Of a DNA stretch of 13,308 bases, positions 7,885-13,308 are shown in pieces. Numbering within the stretch: the stretch's first letter is position 1; each line of letters begins with the position of its first letter. Source of the DNA: SURF-24 sp964537965 (GTDB taxonomy: Bacteria > Bacteroidota > Ignavibacteria > Ignavibacteriales > SURF-24). The notes beneath the pieces are model-generated. The model did not search any database, was not told the origin of the DNA, and saw nothing but the letters and a program-made list of their open reading frames with translations. Location of the stretch: contig CAZIDB010000130.1 in the NCBI GenBank assembly GCA_964537965.1, forward strand, positions 1-13,308, given 5' to 3'. The position numbers were made by a program, and so were the translations under genes.

Positions 7885-8634
7885 ATGTATTTAAATGATA
7901 TCAAAATTAATAATATAAAAGATACGGCTTCCTTAGAAGATAAATTACTTCATTTAGTTAATTATGACAAGCCTTCAATAGTAGTTACATTCAACCTTGA
8001 TTTCTTAAGGATCTCATTTCAAAATAGTCACTTTAAGGAAATCTGTCAGAGGGCTAAAATTGTTCTCGCAGATGGAATCGGGATAACAATTTTGTTAAAA
8101 TTAAAATATGGAAGATCAATAAAGCGAATAACAGGTAACGATCTCTTTAAAGATTTGCTAAAAATAGCTGACAAAAGAAAATTAAAAATAGCTCTTGTTG
8201 GTTCTACCCAACAATCATTGTCTAAAATTAAAAATAAATGTGCAAGTTACTTCCCAGGTATTTCATTTTTACTTTTATCGCCACCATATTATTTCGAGAA
8301 AGATAAATTGACAAACGATAACATCATAAATCAATTGAAAGTCTTTCAACCAGACATTTTAGTTATTGCACTGGGCTGCCCAAGACAGGAATTATGGATT
8401 TCAGAAAATATGGAGTTAATAAATGCAAAGATAAACGTTGGTGTTGGTTCAACCTTAGATTTTTATTCAGGATTAAAAAAACGATCACCATTATTTTTAC
8501 AAAGAATTGGATTAGAATGGTTATGGCGGTTACTAAACGAACCTAAAAGATTATTTAAAAGATATATACTGGACGATTTTCCATTTTTCTTGAAATCAGT
8601 ATTTGGTTTATTGTTTAATAAAAGCGCCTTATGA
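7885..8634 (+). CDS. WecG/TagA/CpsF-family glycosyltransferase
   Basis: A protein of 249 residues, the normal length of the family. Members transfer a sugar (ManNAc, ManNAcA or another) onto an undecaprenyl-diphosphate-linked first sugar at the inner face of the cytoplasmic membrane. Visible landmarks: VTFNLDF (34-40, Thr35), LADGIGI (61-67) whose Asp63 corresponds to the catalytic Asp of TagA, RITGND (81-86), LVGSTQQS (104-111), ALGCPRQELW (162-171), GVGSTLDF (186-193) and the C-terminal QRIGLEWLWRLLNEPKRLFK (206-225) of the membrane-binding appendage. The start is fixed by an in-frame TGA at 7876-7878 with no start codon between it and 7885; there is no clear ribosome site. The stop overlaps the next ATG (ATGA, 8631-8634), indicating translational coupling. 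The sugar donor cannot be told from sequence. It probably adds the second sugar of the lipid-linked glycan made by this locus. Confidence 0.92.
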   Translation: MYLNDIKINNIKDTASLEDKLLHLVNYDKPSIVVTFNLDFLRISFQNSHFKEICQRAKIVLADGIGITILLKLKYGRSIKRITGNDLFKDLLKIADKRKLKIALVGSTQQSLSKIKNKCASYFPGISFLLLSPPYYFEKDKLTNDNIINQLKVFQPDILVIALGCPRQELWISENMELINAKINVGVGSTLDFYSGLKKRSPLFLQRIGLEWLWRLLNEPKRLFKRYILDDFPFFLKSVFGLLFNKSAL

Positions 8635-9686
8635 AAACTATTCGATTACTTCACCTGATGAAATCTTTCGACATTGGAGGTGTTGAAAGGTCGACAATAA
8701 CGTATTCAAACCAATTAACTACTCTTATAGAATCTGTCGCGATATTTGCAAAAGAAGGCAGACTAAATCACTCGAATATCGTCAATAAAAATGTATCTAT
8801 GTTTTATACAATTGGTAAAATTTCTAATCCGTTTACTTCATTATTCAACTTAATTAAAATTATTGCTATCATTTTCAAAACAAATATTAACGTTATTCAC
8901 TACCATCATCGGATTTATGTCCCATTTATAAGAATAATTAAACTCTTGTTTCCGGAAGTAAAAATAATATACACGCATCATAACTTGTTTCAAGATAATA
9001 TAAACAAGTTGATTTTTGCCGATCTTAACATCGCAATTAGTCAATCAACGAGCAATGACTTAGCCAAATATTTAAAGTCAAATATTAAATTAATACCTCA
9101 TGGAATAGAACTTATCCCTAATAGAATAATTGATCATGAAATAAATACTGTAGGATATGTTGGAAGATTCCACGAGTCAAAAGGTATTTTCACTTTATTA
9201 AAAGCTTTTCAATCTCTTGTCACTCAAAAAACCGGAATTAAATTAGTTTTATATGGTGAAGGAGACCAATGTGAGAAGATATTAGACTTTACCCATACAA
9301 ATAATCTTCAAAAGGAAATAACAATCTGTCCTCCTGCTATTGATCTACTGTGCATTTATAAAAATATTGATCTTCTCGTTGTACCGTCAGAAAATTTAGA
9401 AGGTTTTGGTCTTGTTATTATTGAAGCAATGAGTTTTAGTATTCCCGTAATCACTTCAGATTTAGAACCATTTAAGGAAGTAATTATTCATGAAGTAACG
9501 GGTCTGATTTTTGAAAAAGGTAATAATGAGAGTTTAAAAGAAAATATTATTCGGATTATAGATGATCAAAATCTTCGGGAAAAAATTACAAGCAATGCTA
9601 TTGGTTTAATAAAAACGAATTTTGATGTTAATAATTATATAAAGCATTACTTGGATGAAGTGAAAAGATTATTAGAAAATAATTAA
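8631..9686 (+). CDS. GT4-family glycosyltransferase
   Basis: A protein of 351 residues with the GT-B layout of family 4. The N-terminal acceptor domain has the GGVER loop (16-20) and the VIHYHH strand (88-93). The C-terminal donor domain starts at VGYVGRFHESKG (174-185) and carries the family EX7E motif as Glu257 and Glu265 in NLEGFGLVIIEAMS, which binds the nucleotide-sugar. There is no signal peptide and it acts at the cytoplasmic face of the membrane. It overlaps the preceding WecG-family gene by 4 bases, so the two are co-translated and probably act in sequence on the same lipid-linked oligosaccharide. The donor and linkage are unknown. It ends in TAA at 9684-9686 and converges on the GT9 gene 141 bases away. 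Confidence 0.93.
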   Translation: MKTIRLLHLMKSFDIGGVERSTITYSNQLTTLIESVAIFAKEGRLNHSNIVNKNVSMFYTIGKISNPFTSLFNLIKIIAIIFKTNINVIHYHHRIYVPFIRIIKLLFPEVKIIYTHHNLFQDNINKLIFADLNIAISQSTSNDLAKYLKSNIKLIPHGIELIPNRIIDHEINTVGYVGRFHESKGIFTLLKAFQSLVTQKTGIKLVLYGEGDQCEKILDFTHTNNLQKEITICPPAIDLLCIYKNIDLLVVPSENLEGFGLVIIEAMSFSIPVITSDLEPFKEVIIHEVTGLIFEKGNNESLKENIIRIIDDQNLREKITSNAIGLIKTNFDVNNYIKHYLDEVKRLLENN

Positions 9687-9747
9687 AGAGATTTATATCG
9701 ATTTGAAATTTTGAATTTTAATATACTTTTTTATTACCTCTTTAATT
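9681..9747. repeat. Perfect 10-bp inverted repeat with a long loop, at a convergent gene end
   Basis: AATTAAAGAG at 9681-9690, which contains the stop codon of the GT4 gene, is matched by its reverse complement CTCTTTAATT at 9738-9747. The loop is 47 bases and itself AT-rich. It may be a loose 3'-end structure for the plus-strand message, but the stem has few G-C pairs and chance is possible in this base composition. Apart from this and the hairpin at 9801-9825, the gap 9687-9827 holds no gene that I can see. Confidence 0.35.
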
Positions 9748-9800
9748 CTCATTGAAAACAATACTACTCTTACAGATCTGCTTTATTTATGTTGATTAAA

Positions 9801-9825
9801 TATTCTACGAATATGTTTTAGAATA
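9801..9825 (-). terminator. Weak hairpin just after the GT9 stop codon
   Basis: TATTCTA at 9801-9807 and TAGAATA at 9819-9825 form a 7-bp stem with an 11-base loop, 2 bases after the GT9 stop (9828). Read on the minus strand it is followed by TTTAATC. It is in the right place for a terminator of the minus-strand glycan operon, but the stem has one G-C pair and the T-run is short. Confidence 0.3.
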
Positions 9826-9827
9826 AA

Positions 9828-10985
9828 TTAAAATACACCTTTTCCAGTAACACCACCTAATACCTCTTCAATGGTTTTGAACACTGAATAAACACTTATT
9901 TCAGTTAAGCAATAAGGTTCTTCATATTTACACTTCCATTCACATCCAAAACAATCCATTTTATGGAAAAAATAATATTCGTTTACTTTAATATCATAGG
10001 GGAAGAAATTGCCATTTGAACCTCCTCCAATAATTGCAACAGTATTAATATTTAAAGCTTTTGCTATATGAGTGAAACCAGAATCATTACCAATAAAAGC
10101 AATTGCATTTTTTACAATAATTGCACTCTCAGTAATTGTTAATTCCCCAGCCAAGTTTATTATTTGTTCGTTTTTAGAAAAGTACTGGTCTATACTATTT
10201 TTTTGATCACTATTTCCGATCATAATTACCATAAGATTTGGAAAATTATTTACAATTAGTTGTACCAACTCAGTATACTTATTGATACACCAATTCTTTT
10301 TAACGTCGTCGCTAAAAGGATTAATTACCAAATAGTTATTTTTTAAATTAAAATATATCTTTTGTTTGAGAGTTAAATATTTTTCCTTAGGTATTTTAAG
10401 CGTTGTTCCATCCCTTATATCAGCGATGGATATTTTTTTAAGAACTTCTAAATGCTTTTCATATTCATTTGTAATATTCTTTGCAAGAATTTCAGAATAA
10501 TATGTGTTGAGTTTCTCGCCAAATAATTTCTTCAGATATTTAAAATTAGAATTAAGTGCATAGATTTTACTTGCACCACTCAATAGCGCAAGTTCATCGA
10601 CTGTCACACCTCTAGCTGCTGTTAAATTAAAGCAATATTCAAAACTCAATCTTCGCACCTGAATTAAAAAATGAATTCGGTAAAACAAATTATATTTGTA
10701 TTTTTTATAATTCCAATCAATAACATTAATATCTTTAGCGAAACCATTATACAACTCATTGTATTCCTTTCGAAGTAAAAAATATACTGAATGTTCTTTA
10801 CAATTCATCCTTCCAATATTGTTAAGTACTACCGTTGAAATCATCAGATCACCAATTTGTCCGGTATTAATAAAAAGAATATTATTTCCGCTATACTTTT
10901 TACGAAGAAATAGTCTTAGGCTTGAAAATAAAAGAAAAGCAATCGCATTATTCAAATATATTATTAATGTATTTTTTGTTTTCAT
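9828..10985 (-). CDS. GT9-family (heptosyltransferase-like) glycosyltransferase
   Basis: A protein of 385 residues of the ADP-heptose:LPS heptosyltransferase fold (GT-B). A hydrophobic, basic-ended segment (9-30) may hold it to the membrane. The N-terminal domain has NTGQIGDLMIS (40-50), whose Asp46 matches the catalytic Asp of heptosyltransferases. The C-terminal domain has INLAGELTITES (276-287) and GNDSGFTHIAKAL (299-311), the family nucleotide-sugar site with Asp301 and His306. A cysteine cluster, Cys345, Cys348, Cys352 and Cys359 (in MDCFGCEWKCKYEEPYCL), follows; such clusters recur in GT9 proteins and may be structural. Its ATG overlaps the GT2 stop (ATGA, 10982-10985). It is the last gene of the operon. 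Given the company of Glf and GT2, it more probably works on an O-antigen or capsule repeat than on core heptose, but the donor is unknown. Confidence 0.92.
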   Translation of the reverse strand: MKTKNTLIIYLNNAIAFLLFSSLRLFLRKKYSGNNILFINTGQIGDLMISTVVLNNIGRMNCKEHSVYFLLRKEYNELYNGFAKDINVIDWNYKKYKYNLFYRIHFLIQVRRLSFEYCFNLTAARGVTVDELALLSGASKIYALNSNFKYLKKLFGEKLNTYYSEILAKNITNEYEKHLEVLKKISIADIRDGTTLKIPKEKYLTLKQKIYFNLKNNYLVINPFSDDVKKNWCINKYTELVQLIVNNFPNLMVIMIGNSDQKNSIDQYFSKNEQIINLAGELTITESAIIVKNAIAFIGNDSGFTHIAKALNINTVAIIGGGSNGNFFPYDIKVNEYYFFHKMDCFGCEWKCKYEEPYCLTEISVYSVFKTIEEVLGGVTGKGVF

Positions 10986-11887
10986 TTATTTCCGAAATAA
11001 TCACGATCAAATAAAGGGATATTTCCATACCGATAAAATTTTTGAATATCTTCTTTCAACACAATACGATTTTCTATTATGTTTTCATAATTTTTTATTA
11101 AAAAGAGGAGCCCCTTAAACAATTCTTTAAAATAATTATATCGAAATGCAACAATAGTCCTATTAAGTATCCATTTAGGTAAATAAATTAGAACATATCT
11201 AATACCAAATCTCTGTATAAGAATAATAGAATAGCTTATTAAATAATGATAAAATCTAAATGAAGTTTTATATGGATTGGTATTCTTCCATGTTTCTCGA
11301 ATTTCATTTTGGTTATGAAGTATTATAATATCTTTTTGAAAAATAATATTTATTCCTTTATCATAACATCTTAGACAATAGTCCAGTTCGTGTAGATAAA
11401 TAAATATCAATTCATTAAAAAGACCAACTTTTTTTATTACATCCCTTTTTATAAATGCACCACAACCAACAAAAAAATTTGGCCTTAAATTAAAGTCTTT
11501 TGTTTCATATTCTTTCATTCGAGTATTAAATATATTTGCCGCAATTATGCTAATCTCTTTATTATTAAAGGAGCTTATTGCCAATTCTATTGTGTGAACT
11601 TCAGGATAGCTATCATCATCCAGCACAAGTACATATTCTCCTTTTGCTATATCAAATCCTTTATTCCATCCGGCTATTCCAATATTTTTTTCAAGTTCAA
11701 TAAGAATTACTTCTGAGAATTCTGATCTAACCATTTCACGTGTTCCATCAGATGAAGCATTATCCACAACAATTACTTCAATATTCTTATAATCCTGCTC
11801 ATATACTTTCTGCAAAGTATGTTTCAGCTCATCCCTACGATTGAATGAAAGTATATTAACTGTAACTAGAGGTAGATCAATTTCCAT
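10982..11887 (-). CDS. GT2-family glycosyltransferase
   Basis: A protein of 301 residues with the GT-A fold of family 2. The N-terminal part shows VTVNILSFNRRDEL (8-21), VIVVDNASSDGT (38-49), NIGIAGWNKGF (68-78) and the metal-binding VLVLDDDSYP (86-95, Asp90-92). The acceptor-side motif is HELDYCLR (166-173), close to the ED-x-D-x-x-x-R pattern of rhamnosyl- and galactofuranosyl-type enzymes. The C-terminal part has hydrophobic stretches that may touch the membrane. The frame is open to a TTG at 11902, but I chose the ATG at 11887, which leaves an 11-base overlap with glf and a normal family N-terminus; there is no clear ribosome site, so translation is probably coupled. Directly following glf, it is a candidate galactofuranosyltransferase, which is inference. 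It is among the most AT-rich genes here. Confidence 0.92.
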   Translation of the reverse strand: MEIDLPLVTVNILSFNRRDELKHTLQKVYEQDYKNIEVIVVDNASSDGTREMVRSEFSEVILIELEKNIGIAGWNKGFDIAKGEYVLVLDDDSYPEVHTIELAISSFNNKEISIIAANIFNTRMKEYETKDFNLRPNFFVGCGAFIKRDVIKKVGLFNELIFIYLHELDYCLRCYDKGINIIFQKDIIILHNQNEIRETWKNTNPYKTSFRFYHYLISYSIILIQRFGIRYVLIYLPKWILNRTIVAFRYNYFKELFKGLLFLIKNYENIIENRIVLKEDIQKFYRYGNIPLFDRDYFGNK

Positions 11888-12980
11888 TTGCCAGATATTC
11901 AAACTTCTTTATTGTATTTGCAACAACCTGGTCCATATTGTAATACTGATATTCTGCAAGCCTTCCGCAAAAGATCATATGATTATGCAATTTGCTGTGT
12001 TCCAAATATTTCAAATATAATTCTCTATTTTTATCAGCAGGAATGGGATAAAAAGGTTCGCCATCACTTTGAGAATATTCCCTCGAAATAGATGTTACAG
12101 ACGAGTCTTGTCCACTTAAATATTTATGTTCAACCACCCTGGTATAATCAATTTCCGCATCAACGTAATTTACTTGTGCAGTATTCTGATAATATTCTGA
12201 ATTTACTTTTTCATATTCGAATCTTATAGAACGATATGATAACTTTCCATATTCATAATCGAAAAAATAATCAATCGGACCGGTGTAAATCATCTTATTA
12301 AATTTCACGTCGTTTAATATTGATTTATAATCTGTGTTTAATGCAACCTCAATATTTTTATTGTTTAACATCTTTTCAAACATTTTTGTGTAACCATCTT
12401 TTGGCATAAACTGGTATTTATCAGTAAAATACCGGCAGTCATCATTTGTCCTGATCGAAATCCTGCCGCACACTGAAGGAGCTAAATCTTTCGGTTCTAA
12501 TCCCCATTGTTTCATTGTATAGTGTTTAAAAAATTTTTCAAAAAGATCTTTTCCAACCTGATTAACAATTATATCTTCTGAATTCAGAATTGGATATCTA
12601 TTTTCCCTAACCTTCTCATAATATTTTTTCACTTCACTTTCAGTAGTTAAGTTAAGGTTGTAAAGTTTGTTCAAAGTCAGCATGTTTATTGGGATTGGAT
12701 AAAGTTCTCCATTCAATTTTGCAAGAACTTTATGTTCATAAAATCGCCATTTAGTAAATTGAGATAAGTACTCAAAAACTTCTTTGCTGTTAGTATGAAA
12801 AATATGCGGCCCATATTTATGTACTAATATGCCAATCTCATCTGGTTCATCATAAGCATTGCCGCCAATATGATTTCTTTTTTCTACAATTAAAACTTTT
12901 TTGTCTAACTGAGAAGCAATTCTTTCTGCCATTACTGAACCGGCAAACCCGGCACCAACTATTAGAAAATCATATTTCAT
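11877..12980 (-). CDS. glf: UDP-galactopyranose mutase
   Basis: A protein of 367 residues, full length for the bacterial enzyme. It is a cytosolic flavoprotein that converts UDP-galactopyranose to UDP-galactofuranose, the donor for galactofuranose in surface glycans. The FAD-binding N-terminus is VGAGFAGSVMAE (8-19) followed by VEKRNHIGGNAYDE (32-45) and YGPHIFHT (56-63). Active-site residues line up with the Klebsiella enzyme: Trp159 in MKQWG, Arg173 in GRISIRT, Arg281 in YTRVVEHK, Tyr346 or Tyr347 and Asp350 in EYQYYNMDQV. All are present, so it should be active. The ATG lies 6 bases after the stop of the SGNH-like gene, and its end overlaps the start of the GT2 gene, so they form one operon. 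Its presence implies galactofuranose in the polymer. Confidence 0.97.
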   Translation of the reverse strand: MKYDFLIVGAGFAGSVMAERIASQLDKKVLIVEKRNHIGGNAYDEPDEIGILVHKYGPHIFHTNSKEVFEYLSQFTKWRFYEHKVLAKLNGELYPIPINMLTLNKLYNLNLTTESEVKKYYEKVRENRYPILNSEDIIVNQVGKDLFEKFFKHYTMKQWGLEPKDLAPSVCGRISIRTNDDCRYFTDKYQFMPKDGYTKMFEKMLNNKNIEVALNTDYKSILNDVKFNKMIYTGPIDYFFDYEYGKLSYRSIRFEYEKVNSEYYQNTAQVNYVDAEIDYTRVVEHKYLSGQDSSVTSISREYSQSDGEPFYPIPADKNRELYLKYLEHSKLHNHMIFCGRLAEYQYYNMDQVVANTIKKFEYLANGN

Positions 12981-12986
12981 AAAAAT

Positions 12987-13308
12987 TCATTTCGGAGTTA
13001 ATAAGGAATCATTAATGAAATAAAATAATTCATTAGCGATTATTTTATTTCCTTCGTATGTATAATGATCTTCGTCCAAAAAATATCGTGAGATATTTTT
13101 AGAAGTATCTTTATGGAATTGTAGTAAAATGTTTTCGATGATCTTGGTAAGATCTATTACTTTAACATTATTTGATTCTGCATGATTTTTAAGAATTAAC
13201 TGAGGCTTTTGATATTCTTTGGAAAACAATTGAAAGGTAAAAGGAAATATTACTAGGATAATGGGAATGCTTTTCTTTTGAGAATATTTGTAAAATTCTT
13301 GTAGATCA
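12987..13308 (-). CDS. SGNH/GDSL hydrolase-like protein, C-terminal part, cut by the window edge
   Basis: The frame is open from the right edge of the window to TGA at 12987-12989, giving 106 visible C-terminal residues; the N-terminus is outside. A TTG at 13229 could be taken as a start, but the 26 codons before it are in frame and read as protein, with the segment IPIILVIFPFTFQL, the kind of core strand found before the last part of SGNH hydrolases. The catalytic Asp-x-x-His pair is visible as LDEDHYTYEGNKIIANELF (Asp78 and His81 of the visible part). The nucleophile Ser block would lie outside. Such proteins in polysaccharide clusters often add or remove O-acyl groups, sometimes next to an MBOAT acyltransferase, which cannot be seen here. 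It starts the visible operon, 6 bases before glf. Confidence 0.75.
   Translation of the reverse strand, partial: DLQEFYKYSQKKSIPIILVIFPFTFQLFSKEYQKPQLILKNHAESNNVKVIDLTKIIENILLQFHKDTSKNISRYFLDEDHYTYEGNKIIANELFYFINDSLLTPK

Noticed and set aside
10759..11118. Plus-strand open frame across the GT9/GT2 junction, and a similar one at 11888-12091 inside glf
   Set aside because: Both lie opposite well-supported glycosyltransferase or Glf coding sequence, and AT-rich composition explains the long frames.
11888..11902. TTG at 11902 as start of the GT2 gene
   Set aside because: An ATG five codons later gives the normal family N-terminus; the TTG would add unconserved residues and deepen the overlap with glf.
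13227..13229. TTG at 13229 as start of a small 80-residue gene
   Set aside because: The frame is open upstream to the window edge and the upstream residues fit an SGNH-hydrolase core strand, so the gene is the end of a longer one.

Overview
The window is AT-rich DNA of a Bacteroidota/Chlorobiota-type bacterium that uses type IX secretion (T9SS). The best guess is an Ignavibacteria-like member. The guess rests on two type A C-terminal sorting domains (one with the NYPNPFNPST box), the FN3-like module that leads into one of them, and a very large PorU2-like C25 peptidase. Genus cannot be told from this sequence.

Layout. (1) 1-391: a start-less remnant of a DUF3795 gene on the + strand, followed by four copies of a 13-bp palindrome, AACCTT(G/C)AAGGTT, that can fold as two hairpins. 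(2) 392-7843, minus strand: a tight three-gene unit read right to left. It holds a 1772-residue PorU2-like C25 peptidase with an ILEI/PANDER-like domain and its own sorting tail, a 241-residue secreted protein that is almost only FN3-like module plus sorting tail, and a 452-residue predicted outer-membrane beta-barrel. (3) 7885-9686, plus strand: a divergent two-gene unit with overlapping stop and start, made of a WecG/TagA/CpsF glycosyltransferase and a GT4 glycosyltransferase. (4) 9828-13308, minus strand: a convergent polysaccharide operon whose visible genes are, in transcription order, an SGNH-hydrolase-like protein (cut by the window edge), UDP-galactopyranose mutase (Glf), a GT2 glycosyltransferase and a GT9 (heptosyltransferase-like) glycosyltransferase.

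How they may work together. The right half makes part of a surface glycan, O-antigen or capsule-like, probably with galactofuranose (Glf) and possibly an O-acyl or other ester group (SGNH protein). The left half handles surface proteins exported by T9SS. In Porphyromonas gingivalis PorU cuts sorting tails and attaches cargo to an anionic LPS, so a PorU-family gene 41 bp from a membrane-associated glycan glycosyltransferase is a suggestive but unproven link between protein anchoring and glycan synthesis. No tRNA, rRNA, insertion sequence or CRISPR array was seen.
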